Positions 36,525 to 48,695 are shown, counted from the stretch's first letter. The stretch: DNA of 64,000 nt from Prunella strophiata (GCA_036583965.1 JAZBQD010000018.1:69169785-69233784); one strand, 5' to 3'. Program-made: numbers and translations. Notes: generated by a model from the letters alone, not told the origin.

Positions 36525-39500
36525 GGGACATCTCCAGCCAGGGACATCTCCAGCCCAGGTTCATCTCCAGCCCTGGTTCATCTCCAGCCCTGGTTCATCT
36601 CCAGCCCAGGGACATCTCCAGCCCAGGTTCATCTCCAGCCCAGGGACATCTCCAGCCAGGGACATCTCCAGCCAGGGACATCTCCAGCCAGGGACATCTC
36701 CAGCCAGGGACATCTCCAGCCCAGGTTCATCTCCAGCCCAGGAACATCTCCAGCCCAGGAACATCTCCAGCCCTGGTTCATCTCCAGCCCAGGGACATCT
36801 CCAGCCAGGGACATCTCCAGCCCAGGGACATCTCCAGCCCTGGTTCATCTCCAGCCCTGGTTCATCTCCAGCCCAGGGACATCTCCAGCCCTGGTTCATC
36901 TCCAGCCCAGGAACATCTCCAGCCCTGGTTCATCTCCAGCCCAGGTTCATCTCCAGCCCTGGTTCATCTCCAGCCCTGGTTCATCTCCAGCCCTGGTTCA
37001 TCTCCAGCCCAGGTTCATCTCCAGCCCTGGTTCATCTCCAGCCCAGGGACATCTCCAGCCCAGGAACATCTCCAGCCCAGGGACATCTCCAGCCAGGGAC
37101 ATCTCCAGCCCAGGGACATCTCCAGCCCTGGTTCATCTCCAGCCCAGGTTCATCTCCAGCCCAGGGACATCTCCAGCCAGGGACATCTCCAGCCCTGGTT
37201 CATCTCCAGCCCTGGTTCATCTCCAGCCCTGGTTCATCTCCAGCCAGGGACATCTCCAGCCAGGGACATCTCCAGCCAGGGACATCTCCAGCCCTGGTTC
37301 ATCTCCAGCCCTGGTTCATCTCCAGCCCTGGTTCATCTCCAGCCCTGGTTCATCTCCAGCCCAGGAACATCTCCAGCCCAGGTTCATCTCCAGCCCAGGT
37401 TCATCTCCAGCCCAGGGACATCTCCAGCCCAGGGACATCTCCAGCCAGGGACATCTCCAGCCAGGGACATCTCCAGCCAGGGACATCTCCAGCCAGGGAC
37501 ATCTCCAGCCCAGGTTCATCTCCAGCCCTGGTTCATCTCCAGCCCAGGGACATCTCCAGCCAGGGACATCTCCAGCCAGGGACATCTCCAGCCAGGGACA
37601 TCTCCAGCCCCGGTTCATCTCCAGCCCTGGTTCATCTCCAGCCCTGGTTCATCTCCAGCCCAGGGACATCTCCAGCCAGGGACATCTCCAGCCCTGGTTC
37701 ATCTCCAGCCCTGGTTCATCTCCAGCCCAGGAACATCTCCAGCCCTGGTTCATCTCCAGCCCTGGTTCATCTCCAGCCCAGGAACATCTCCAGCCCTGGT
37801 TCATCTCCAGCCCAGGGACATCTCCAGCCCAGGGACATCTCCAGCCAGGGACATCTCCAGCCAGGGACATCTCCAGCCCTGGTTCATCTCCAGCCCAGGG
37901 ACATCTCCAGCCAGGGACATCTCCAGCCCAGGGACATCTCCAGCCAGGGACATCTCCAGCCAGGGACATCTCCAGCCAGGGACATCTCCAGCCAGGGACA
38001 TCTCCAGCCCTGGTTCATCTCCAGCCCAGGTTCATCTCCAGCCCAGGGACATCTCCAGCCAGGGACATCTCCAGCCAGGGACATCTCCAGCCAGGGACAT
38101 CTCCAGCCAGGGACATCTCCAGCCAGGGACATCTCCAGCCAGGGACATCTCCAGCCAGGGACATCTCCAGCCAGGGACATCTCCAGCCAGGGACATCTCC
38201 AGCCAGGGACATCTCCAGCCAGGGACATCTCCAGCCAGGGACATCTCCAGCCAGGGACATCTCCAGCCCAGGGACATCTCCAGCCAGGGACATCTCCAGC
38301 CAGGGACATCTCCAGCCCAGGGACATCTCCAGCCAGGGACATCTCCAGCCAGGGACATCTCCAGCCCAGGGACATCTCCAGCCCAGGGACATCTCCAGCC
38401 CTGGTTCATCTCCAGCCCAGGTTCATCTCCAGCCCAGGGACATCTCCAGCCCTGGTTCATCTCCAGCCCAGGTTCATCTCCAGCCCAGGGACATCTCCAG
38501 CCAGGGACATCTCCAGCCAGGGACATCTCCAGCCAGGGACATCTCCAGCCCAGGGACATCTCCAGCCAGGGACATCTCCAGCCCAGGGACATCTCCAGCC
38601 AGGGACATCTCCAGCCCAGGGACATCTCCAGCCCTGGTTCATCTCCAGCCCAGGGACATCTCCAGCCAGGGACATCTCCAGCCAGGGACATCTCCAGCCA
38701 GGGACATCTCCAGCCAGGGACATCTCCAGCCAGGGACATCTCCAGCCCAGGGACATCTCCAGCCCTGGTTCATCTCCAGCCCAGGGACATCTCCAGCCCT
38801 GGTTCATCTCCAGCCCTGGTTCATCTCCAGCCCTGGTTCATCTCCAGCCCAGGGACATCTCCAGCCAGGGACATCTCCAGCCCTGGTTCATCTCCAGCCC
38901 AGGGACATCTCCAGCCAGGGACATCTCCAGCCAGGGACATCTCCAGCCAGGGACATCTCCAGCCCAGGAACATCTCCAGCCCTGGTTCATCTCCAGCCCT
39001 GGTTCATCTCCAGCCCTGGTTCATCTCCAGCCCAGGGACATCTCCAGCCAGGGACATCTCCAGCCAGGGACATCTCCAGCCAGGGACATCTCCAGCCAGG
39101 GACATCTCCAGCCAGGGACATCTCCAGCCCAGGTTCATCTCCAGCCCTGGTTCATCTCCAGCCCAGGGACATCTCCAGCCCAGGAACATCTCCAGCCCTG
39201 GTTCATCTCCAGCCCCGGTTCATCTCCAGCCCAGGTTCATCTCCAGCCCAGGGACATCTCCAGCCCAGGAACATCTCCAGCCCAGGGACATCTCCAGCCC
39301 AGGGACATCTCCAGCCCAGGGACATCTCCAGCCCAGGTTCATCTCCAGCCCAGGGACATCTCCAGCCAGGGACATCTCCAGCCAGGGACATCTCCAGCCC
39401 AGGGACATCTCCAGCCCTGGTTCATCTCCAGCCCTGGTTCATCTCCAGCCCAGGTTCATCTCCAGCCCAGGTTCATCTCCAGCCCTGTTCATCTCCAGCC

Positions 39501-40532
39501 CAGGACATCTCCAGCCCAGGAACATCTCCAGCCCTGGTTCATCTCCAGCCCAGGTTCATCTCCAGCCCAGGTTCATCTCCAGCCCAGGTTCATCTCCAGC
39601 CCAGGAACATCTCCAGCCCAGGAACATCTCCAGCCCAGGAACATCTCCAGCCCAGGACATCTCCAGCCTGGTTCATCTCCAGCCCTGGTTCATCTCCAGC
39701 CCAGGGACATCTCCAGCCAGGGACATCTCCAGCCCAGGGACATCTCCAGCCCCGGTTCATCTCCAGCCTGGTTCATCTCCAGCCCCGGTCATCTCCAGCC
39801 CAGGGACATCTCCAGCCCAGGGACATCTCCAGCCCTGGTTCATCTCCAGCCCTGGTTCATCTCCAGCCCAGGTTCATCTCCAGCCCTGGTTCATCTCCAG
39901 CCCTGGTTCATCTCCAGCCCAGGGACATCTCCAGCCCAGGAACATCTCCAGCCCTGGTTCATCTCCAGCCCAGGTTCATCTCCAGCCCAGGTTCATCTCC
40001 AGCCCTGGTTCATCTCCAGCCCAGGGACATCTCCAGCCCAGGAACATCTCCAGCCCAGGGACATCTCCAGCCCAGGGACATCTCCAGCCCCGGTTCATCT
40101 CCAGCCCAGGGACATCTCCAGCCCCGGTTCATCTCCAGCCCAGGGACATCTCCAGCCCAGGAACATCTCCAGCCCCGGGACATCTCCAGCCCAGGTTCAT
40201 CTCCAGCCCTGGTTCATCTCCAGCCCCGGTTCATCTCCAGCCCAGGGTCATCTCCAGCCCAGGGACATCTCCAGCCCTGGTTCATCTCCAGCCCTGGTTC
40301 ATCTCCAGCCCAGGTTCATCTCCAGCCCAGGGACATCTCCAGCCCAGGTTCATCTCCAGCCCTGGGTCATCTCCAGCCCTGGTTCATCTCCAGCCCTGGT
40401 TCATCTCCAGCCCAGGTTCATCTCCAGCCCCGGTTCATCTCTAGCCCAGGGTCATCTCCAGCCCAGGGACATCTCCAGCCCTGGTTCATCTCCAGCCCTG
40501 GTTCATCTCCAGCCCAGGAACATCTCCAGCCC
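36525..40532. repeat. 16/17-bp minisatellite, ~238 copies over 4 kb
   Basis: Unit forms are CCAGCCAGGGACATCT (16 bp) and 17-bp CCAGCCCAGGGACATCT, CCAGCCCTGGTTCATCT, CCAGCCCAGGTTCATCT and CCAGCCCAGGAACATCT. The 16-mer dominates 37900-38360 and is absent after about 39740. A plus-strand frame of 1356 codons (36374-40444) stays open only because no unit contains a stop. With a 17-bp period the peptide cycles through three registers, so I do not call it a gene. Confidence 0.96.
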
Positions 40533-41357
40533 AGGGACATCTCCCTGCTCAGCTCCTCAGGGATGGGGTCAGGCTCTGGGCCAGGGTCCCTCCCTCTGAG
40601 TCAGCTGAGGACAGACCCAGCCCCATTCCTCACCCCATGGGACTGTGGGGTGGAAATGCCCTCTGGCATTTACACTTCAGGCTGATGCTTTCCCCCTCTC
40701 CCCCAGGTTTGGGCAGCCCAGTGGAGTGAGAGGGGAAATTCTGCTCCTCTCTGGCTGAACTGCAGAACAGATTTAATTTGTGTTCATTTGCATGCCACAC
40801 TTAGCTCAGAGTTTTCCTAATTACACACCAAAGCAGCTCATTTGAGGAGTTCCATGAGTGTCCCTGCACTCCCAGCCTTTGGCACAGATATCACTGAGTT
40901 TTGTTAAGGTAATTAATGCTAAAGAAAAGGACCGCTCTCATTTCACTCCTGGGCTCTGGAGCTGGGTCAGGACCACAACCCTGCAGCAATCAGTCAGGGC
41001 TGCTGGCTGGACCTGCCTTCCTTAGCAGCCTTCAGGTTTGGAGGAGGAATTGATGGCACAGGGCTGCCTTTGGAGCCTGATGGGTTTATTGCATGGAGAG
41101 CAGAGTTAATAAATCTCCCTCCTGCTCTGATTAACGATTCTGGAGAGAGTCTCTCCACATTCTTGGAAGCTTTCCTGAAAAGGAGCAATGAGCTGGTCAA
41201 GGAAGCAAATAACTCTGACAAATGAAAAGCTGTTGGATAAATCCATTTCAGAGTGGGACTGAGCCAGGAGTGTGTTCCCTCCTTGTGATCAGAGGGAGAA
41301 GGAGCTGAGGGGGCCCATGGACACAGCAAAGCACCCAGGGCTGCAGGGAGCCTGGGA
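40533..41357. other. Unique DNA with octamer-containing AT-rich blocks
   Basis: 40740-40860 has ATTTGCAT (octamer motif) near 40786 and CCTAATTACAC near 40817. 41070-41250 is a second unique AT-rich block. No exon recognised. Confidence 0.4.
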
Positions 41358-42012
41358 TTGACTGCATGGGAGTGACTGCATGGGATTGACTGACTGGGAT
41401 TGACTGCATGGGATTGACTGCATGGGATTGACTGCATGGGAGTGACTGAATGGGAGATGACTGCAACGGGATTGACTGCATGGGATTGAATGCATGGGTT
41501 AACTGCATGGGATTGACTGCATGGGATGTGCACTGCACTGGGATTGACGCCGGGTTTTGGACTGATGGATTTGAATGCATGGATTGACTGCATGGGATTG
41601 ACTGCAGGGTTTAATGCAGGGATTGACTGCATGGGATTGACTGCATGGGAGTGACTGCACGGGATTGACTGCATGGGTTTAACTGCATGGGAGTGACTGC
41701 ATGGGATTGACTGCATGGGATTGACTGCATGGGACTGACTGCATGGGATTGACTGCATGGGAGTGACTGCATGGGATTGACTGCATGGGAGTGACTGCAT
41801 GGGATTGACTGCATGGGACTGACTGCATGGGATTGCCACTGCATGGGAAGTGACTGCATGGGATTGACTGGCCTGGGAGTGAGCTGCATGGGATTGACTG
41901 CATGGGATTGACTGCATGGGAGTGACTGCATGGGATTGACTGCCTGGGATTGACTGCATGGGATTGACTGCATGGGATTGACTGCATGGGAGTGACTGCA
42001 TGGGATTAACTG
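41358..42012. repeat. 14-bp minisatellite, ~46 copies
   Basis: The unit is GGGATTGACTGCAT, with GGGAGTGACTGCAT as the main variant. The zones 41450-41640 and 41825-41890 are peppered with 1-2 bp indels while the rest is clean. Confidence 0.94.
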
Positions 42013-42049
42013 CAGCCTCTGCAACATCCCAGGCCACCTCCCTGGGAGC

Positions 42050-42420
42050 ACAAACACAGAATCCCAGAATGGTTTGATTGGAAAAGCCCTTCCAAGTCCA
42101 TCGAGTCCAGTTCTTCTCCCAGCACTGCCAGGGCCACCACTGCCCCTGTCCCCAAGTGCCACATCCACAGGGCTCTGAAATCCCCCAGGGATGGGCACTG
42201 CAAACCTCCCTGGGCACTCCCAATCCCTGACCCCCTTTCCATGGGGAAATTCCTCCCAGTGCCCACCCTGGGGCTGCCCTGAGGCCGTTCCCTCTGCTCC
42301 TGTCCCTGTTCCCTGGAGCAGAGCCCGACCCCCCGGCTGTGCCCTCCTGGCAGGAGCTGTGCAGAGCCACAAGGGCCCCCCCTGAGCCTCCTTTGCTCCA
42401 GGCTGAGCCCCTTCAGCTCC
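42050..42420 (-). mobile_element. CR1 LINE 3' region (antisense)
   Basis: 'cagaatcccagaatggtttg', 'cttccaagtccatcgagtcc', 'aagtgccacatccacagggc', 'ctgccctgaggccgttccc', 'gggccccccctgagcctcc' and 'tttgctccaggctgagcccc' follow antisense CR1 in order over 370 bp. Confidence 0.85.
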
Positions 42421-42662
42421 TCAGGGATTCTCCATTCCCTTCCCAACCTCCTCAGGGATTCTCCATTCCCTTCCCAGCTCCTCAGGGATTCTCCATTCCC
42501 TTCCCAGCTCCTCAGGGATTCTCCATTCCCTTCCCAGCTCCTCAGGGATTCTCCATTCCCTTCCCAGCTCCTCAGGGATTCTCCAGCCCCTTCCCAGCTC
42601 CTCAGGGATTCTCCATTCCCTTCCCAGCTCCTCAGGGATTCTCCAGTCCCTTCCCAGCTCCA
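42412..42662. repeat. 30-bp minisatellite, ~8 copies, at a CR1 edge
   Basis: The unit is CAGCTCCTCAGGGATTCTCC plus ATTCCCTTCC. The first unit continues directly from the CR1 text 'ctgagccccttcagctcctc', so the array appears to have started inside the CR1 fragment. Confidence 0.92.
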
Positions 42663-43144
42663 TTCCCTGCCCTGGCCATGCTCCAGCCCCTCCAGGGCTC
42701 TCCAGAGCTGCCCCAGCACTGGAGGTGCCCCAGCAGTGCCAGCACAGGGACAGGCACTGCCCTGGCCCTGCTGCCACCCCAGAGCTGGCACAGCCCAGTG
42801 GCCCCCAGTGGCCTCTTGCCCACCTGGGCTCGTGCCCAGCCTCTGTCACAGCACCCCCAGGGCCTTTCCCAGCCCCGGGTGCTGCACAGGACGTTCTGAC
42901 AGCCTGCAGGACTGGCACCACCCTTTGAGGCTCTGCAGAGCTCCCAGACCCAGCTCAGTTCCCAGGAATCCCCGTGGGCACTGGAAAACCGGGTGTGGAA
43001 CCTGGCTGGCAGCCTGGGCAGGGAGGGCAGGGTGGGGACAAAGCCTCCTCCCTGTCCTGGCAGCTCAGCCTCTGTGCCCTGGCCCTCGCCAGGGGCTGGT
43101 TCTGATGGTTCCTGAAGGAACACCTTGATCTGATTGCAGGGCTC
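42663..43144. other. Unique GC-rich DNA
   Basis: No gene supported. Confidence 0.4.
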
Positions 43145-43742
43145 GTGTCCCCACACACCTCAGTGTCCCCAAGGCACCCGTGCCATCCTGACACAGCTGT
43201 GCCATCCTGGCACACGTCATTGTTCCCACACACCTGTGCCATCCTGACACACCTGTGCCACCCTGACACATCTCATTGTCCCCACACACCTCACTGTCCC
43301 CACACACCTGTGCCATCCCAGCACATCTCAGTGTCCCCAGCACACCTGGCCCATCCTGACACAGCTGTGCCATCTCCACACACCTCATGGTCCCCAAAAC
43401 ACCTGGCCCATCCCAACACATCTCATTGTCCCCACACATTTGTGCCATCCCAACACACCTGTGCCATCCTGAGACAGCTGAACCATCCTCACACACCTCA
43501 TTGTCCCCAAAACATGCTCTGCCATCCCCACATACCTCTTTGTCCCCAAAACACCTGGGCCATCCTGACACACCTGGGCCATCCCAGCACACCTGTGCCA
43601 TCCTGATGTAGCTGTGCCATCCTGACACAGCTGTGCCATCCTCACACACTTCACTGTCCCCAAAATGTCTCTGCCATCCTGACACACCTGTGCCATCCCC
43701 ACACACCTCTCTGTCCCCATCCCACCTGTGCCATCCCAGCAC
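43145..43742. repeat. Degenerate ~20-bp array (CCATCCTGACACACCTGTG)
   Basis: Modules CTGTGCCATCCTGACACA and TCATTGTCCCCACACACC are interspersed irregularly. More diverged than neighbouring arrays. Confidence 0.85.
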
Positions 43743-44845
43743 TTCCCACCTTCTCTCCTGGCAGCCCTGAGGGCCCCCAGGCTCTGCCTGCCCAGCAAGC
43801 CCTGCCCAGCCGGGTCCCTGCCCACTGGGTGAGCAGGAGGAGCCCGGAGAACACCCAGCCCTGGCATCCCCCAGGGCACTGGGGTGCCTGCAGCTAATTA
43901 GGAGCTAACGATGCCCAGGGCTCGTTGGGGAGCTTCAGCTGGAAACTAAAAAATTAAAGTTCAGTGTTTTGCTCCGGGCTTTTTCTAAATAAAGCAGTCC
44001 AGTGATTTGGTTTAAAATATGGTTTATTTAAAAATATGCACAATTTGTTTAGAGGTGATTAAAACCAGCGTGAGATAAATGCAGAAAGACCCATTTGGGG
44101 CTCAATGAATCATTTCACTCACTCTGAAAGACACGGGGATGTTTGCAGCTTCCCAGCCATTCCATCAAGGCACACAAACTCTTAGGATAAAAAGGTGATT
44201 TCAGAAAGAAATTGGGAAAATGGTGCCCTGCAATTGCTGGCTTTGCTGGAGCCCAGTCCTGGTGTTCCTGGGGGTCCTGGTTAATCCTCCTGCCCTGTGA
44301 GCAAAACCACCCCAGAAACACTGGGGCAGGGTGTGGGGGCAAGGAGGGAACAGAATCCCGCTCCTGCTCCCCCTGGCTGCTGCCAGAGCTGCCGGCATTG
44401 GCGCCGTGCCTGCGGGCTGGGCTGGCTGTGGGGATTTGGATATTTGGGGGCAGCAGAGATTGTTTCTGACTGTGCCTGTTTTAGGAGCCGAGCCTTGCCA
44501 AGCTGCTCTGCCATTCCTGTGCTCAGTGTTGTTCCAGAACTGCAGGCAGCTGCCACATTTCAGGGGTTTCACCCCAAAATCAGCGCCTTGGGGTAAAAGC
44601 AGGGATGCAGGAGGAGGAATCTGTGAATTGGAGGGGCAGGAGGGCTGGGGTGGCCAGCAGAGCACCCAGAGGATGTGGAGATGGGCAGCAACCTAAAACC
44701 AGGAGGGAGATGATAACCATGACCCTTACATGCACCTGGCCCAGGCTCTGAAATTCCAGCCTCGTGGTCGGTAATTAAAAACAAAGAGCCCCTTTTGGCA
44801 GGTATTTCACTGAGCCTCACGTGCTGAGGCAGCCGAGGCTGCCCG
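43743..44845. other. Unique DNA, AT-rich block 43880-44110
   Basis: Contains CTAATTAGGAGCTAACGATG near 43894, an AATAAA-containing 'ctaaataaagcag' near 43985 and 'atggtttatttaaaaatatg'. No exon recognised. Confidence 0.4.
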
Positions 44846-46340
44846 GACCTGCCCGAGGAAAATCCTGCCTGGGGAAGAGCCTGAGGAAAATCCTGCCTGG
44901 GGAAGAGCCTGAGGAAAATCCTGCCTGGGGAAGAGCCTGAGGAAAATCCTGCCTGGGGAAGAGCCTGAGGAAAATCCTGCCTGGGGAAGAGCCTGAGGAA
45001 AATCCTGCCTGGGGAAGAGCCTGAGGAAAATCCTGCCTGGGGAAGAGCCTGAGGAAAATCCTGCCTGGGGAAGAGCCTGAGGAAAATCCTGCCTGGGGAA
45101 GAGCCTGAGGAAAATCCTGCCTGGGGAAGAGCCTTGGAGCCCGAGGAAAATCCTGCCTGGGGAAGAGCCTGAGGAAAATCCTGCCTGGGGAAGAGCCTGA
45201 GGAAAATCCTGTATGGGGAAGAGCCTGAGGAAAATCCTGCCTGGGGAAGAGCCTGAGGAAAATCCTGTAGGGGGAAGAGCCTTGGAGCCCGAGGAAAATC
45301 CTGCCTGGGGAAGAGCCTTGGAGCCTCAGGAAAATCCTGTATGGGGAAGAGCCTTGGAGCCTCAGGAAAATCCTGTATGGGGAAGAGCCTTGGAGCCTCA
45401 GGAGAATCCTGTATGGGGAAGAGCCTTGGAGCCTCAGGAAAATCCTGTATGGGGAAGAGCCTTGGAGCCTGAGGAAAATCCTGTATGGGGAAGAGCCTTG
45501 GAGCCCGAGGAAAATCCTGTATGGGGAAGAGCCTTGGAGCCTCAGGAAAATCCTGTATGGGGAAGAGCCTTGGAGCCCGAGGAAAATCCTGCCTGGGGAA
45601 GAGCCTGAGGAAAATCCTGCCTGGGGATGAGCCTGAGGAAAATCCTGCCTGGGGAAGAGCCTGAGGAAAATCCTGTATGGGGAAGAGCCTTGGAGCCTCA
45701 GGAAAATCCTGTATGGGGAAGAGCCTTGGAGCCTCAGGAAAATCCTGTATGGGGAAGAGCCTTGGAGCCTCAGGAAAATCCTGTATGGGGAAGAGCCTCA
45801 GGAAAATCCTGTATGGGGAAGAGCCTTGGAGCCTCAGGAAAATCCTGCCTGGGGAAGAGCCTGAGGAAAATCCTGCCTGGGGAAGAGCCTGAGGAAAATC
45901 CTGCCTGGGGATGAGCCTGAGGAAAATCCTGCCTGGGGAAGAGCCTGAGGAAAATCCTGTAGGGGGAAGAGCCTTGGAGCCTCAGGAAAATCCTGTATGG
46001 GGAAGGGCCTCAGGAAAATCCTGTATGGGGAAGAGCCTTGGAGCCTCAGGAAAATCCTGTAGGGGGAAGAGCCTTGGAGCCTGAGGAAAATCCTGTAGGG
46101 GGAAGAGCCTTGGAGCCTGAGGAAAATCCTGTATGGGGAAGAGCCTTGGAGCCTGAGGAAAATCCTGTATGGGGAAGAGCCTTGGAGCCTCAGGAAAATC
46201 CTGTATGGGGAAGAGCCTTGGAGCCTCAGGAAAATCCTGCCTGGGGAAGAGCCTTAGGAAAATCCTGCCTGGGGATGAGCCTGAGGAAAATCCTGTATGG
46301 GGAAGAGCCTGAGGAAAATCCTGTAGGGGGAAGAGCCTTC
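44846..46340. repeat. 28/36-bp minisatellite, ~47 copies
   Basis: The short unit is GAGGAAAATCCTGCCTGGGG plus AAGAGCCT. The long unit adds TGGAGCCT and usually has CTGTATGGGG or CTGTAGGGGG instead. 44846-45125 is purely short units; after that long units prevail with short blocks between. Confidence 0.95.
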
Positions 46341-46419
46341 CCCTGTCCTGGGACGGGGCCCTGAGCCCCCGGCCCAGCTCTCCAGGGTGTTCCAGGCTCT
46401 GGAGCCTCCCCGCCGGCCC

Positions 46420-46815
46420 CGGGAGCAGCACGGGAGCAGCACCGGGAGCAGCCCCGGGAGCAGCCCCGGGAGCAGCACCGGGAGCAGCACCGGGAGCGGC
46501 ACCGGGAGCAGCACCGGGAGCAGTACGGATGCAGCACCGGAGCAGCACCGGGAGCAGTACGGATGCAGCACCGGGAGCAGCACCGGGAGCAGTACGGATG
46601 CAGCACCGGGAGCAGCACCGGGAGCAGTACGGATGCAGCCCCGGGAGCAGCACCGGGAGCAGTACGGATGCAGCCCCGGGAGCAGCACCGGGAGCAGCAC
46701 CGGGACAGCACCGGGACAGCACCGGGAGCAGTACGGATGCAGCCCCGGGAGCAGCACCGGGAGCAGCACCGGGAGCAGCACCGGGAGCAGTACGGATGCA
46801 GCCCCGGGAGCCGCT
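46420..46815. repeat. 12-bp GGGAGCAGCACC array
   Basis: Copies of GGGAGCAGCACC with an occasional 23-bp form containing AGTACGGATGCAGC. CpG-bearing and GC-rich. Confidence 0.92.
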
Positions 46816-46914
46816 GGGCCCGGGCCCGTTTCCATGGCAATGCCGAGCTCTGCGCTCCTCCGGAGATGGATGGAGCCGGAGAGGGAGGGCAGGGAGAGAG
46901 ATCCACGCTCCAGA

Positions 46915-47105
46915 GGGAGGGATGGGATCTTGGGAATGAGGAATTCCTGGCTGGGCTGCAATTCCCAGAGCAGCTGGGGCTGCCCCTGGATCCCTGGCAG
47001 TGTCCCAGGCCAGGCTGGACACTTGGAGCAGCCAGGGACAAGCAGGTGTCCCTGCCCATGGATGGGATTCCATGTCCCTTCCCGAACCATTGTGGGATTC
47101 TCTGC
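46915..47105 (+). mobile_element. CR1 LINE 3' end
   Basis: 'gggatcttgggaatgagg', 'agcagctggggctgcccctg', 'gtcccaggccaggctggac' and 'gaaccattgtgggattc' give the sense CR1 tail. Confidence 0.8.
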
Positions 47106-48604
47106 CCCAGTGTCCCAGCCCTGAGCTGCCTGTGGCCATCCCAGCAGGAGTCACTGCTGTCACCTGCTGCTGTCACCTGGTGCCACCCAGCCCCCGGGAC
47201 ATCCATGGCCAGCTCCCAGAGCTTGGGATGCTGCTCCTTCCCTTCTCCATCCCGAGACCTGGCAGAGGGAGCTCTGGGGTGGTCACTGTGGGCGTTGGGC
47301 TCTGGGGCTGTCTTTGGTGTGGCTTTGGTGGGGGTGGCACAAAGCAGACACATCTGGGAGCTGGAAGGGAATTCCAGGGCTGGGTGCAGCACCCAAGCAG
47401 CAGCTGCTGAGCTGTGGGTGCTGCAGGGCCCCTTTGGGTGCCCTGCCCTGCCCCTGCCCCTCGTGCCATGGGGGAATCAGCAGCACTTCCACGGGGAATC
47501 ATTTGAAATATCTTTAAAATGAAATAAAATTCCTTTAAAATTCCATTGGCTGCTCTGCCCCCTCTGCAGGGCAAACCTGGGCAGGGGCAGAGATCCCAAG
47601 GGAGGCAGTTCCATGGGGGATGGACGTGCTGGGGAGGTGGGAGCTGCTGGGGGCTCCTGTCTTTCCCTCAGCTCCCAGGGCCAAAAACCACTTGGGAACT
47701 CCAGAAGCATCTTCTGGAATATTGAGGCTCAGAGCCTCCAGGGCTTTTCTGGTCCGTGGGAGAAGCCTTGGAAGGGCTCAGTGCTCCAGCAGGGAATTGC
47801 CCAGCCCTGCCCAGCAGCACAGAGGGGCTCTGCTGCCCACGAGGAGGGCACTGAGCAGCCCTGGCTCCAGCACACACCCATGGCCTGGAGGCTCTGCTGA
47901 ACCCGCAGGGCTGGAAACACTGGGAAGGCTCCAAAGGCACAGAGACGGGGAACTCTTCACACCCAAACCTTGCATCATCTCCCAGCACAGGAAAATGGAG
48001 AGGAATCAGTGGGAAAACCCCCTGGGGAGCACTGAATGTGGGGCACGGGGTGCCTGAGCCACGAATATTCAGACATCTGGGATTTGCACCTTTGCCCAGC
48101 TGCCTGTGGGCCCTGGGCACCCAGCCCCGGGTCTGGCTGCCAAAGCAGCAGTGCCACGAGCCAACCCTCAGCCCATCCCTTTGGAAAAATGAATTCCAGT
48201 CTCCCATCAGCACTGCCCATCTCTGCCCTTGCCCCTGCCTGGGGCTCCAGTGGGAAAAGCAACTCCCAGAGCTCCCCCAGCCCTCTCTGGCTGTGGCCAG
48301 GCGAGGCAGGAGGAAGAGGATGGTTCTCCTCCTTTCTGTGGCGATTGTCCCTCAAACAGGGCTGGCAGTCCCGGGAGCACCCAACCCTGCCAAAAGCTGC
48401 CAGGGTACGGGGCAGGGCCCAGCCAGGGCCCAGGGATGGGAACCAGGGCAGGAAGAGCCAGAGGCAGGAGCTGAGGCTGGGGAGCTGGGAGGGACGAGGC
48501 TGCTGGGCCACTGCAGCGGGCTGGTGGCAGCGGGGCAGGACAAAGGTGACCCTGGGGCCCGGCTCCGGGCCAGCAGGGGGAGCGAGGAGCAGGGCAGGCA
48601 GGAG
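47106..48604. other. Unique DNA, no gene seen
   Basis: 1.5 kb with no splice-supported coding and no repeat I recognise. 47490-47550 is locally AT-rich. Confidence 0.4.
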
Positions 48605-48695
48605 CCGGAGGTGGGCAGGAGCTGGAGGTGGGCAGGAGCTGGAGGTGGGCAGGAGCTGGAGGTGGGCAGGAGCTGGAGATGGGCAGGAGCCCAGG
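48605..48695. repeat. 17-bp GGTGGGCAGGAGCTGGA array, ~5 copies
   Basis: Five near-identical units before a unique 140-bp spacer. Confidence 0.93.

Noticed and set aside
36374..40444. 1356-codon plus-strand open frame
   Set aside because: Entirely within the 16/17-bp array, where no unit contains a stop in any plus frame. The peptide only cycles through three registers of the repeat.
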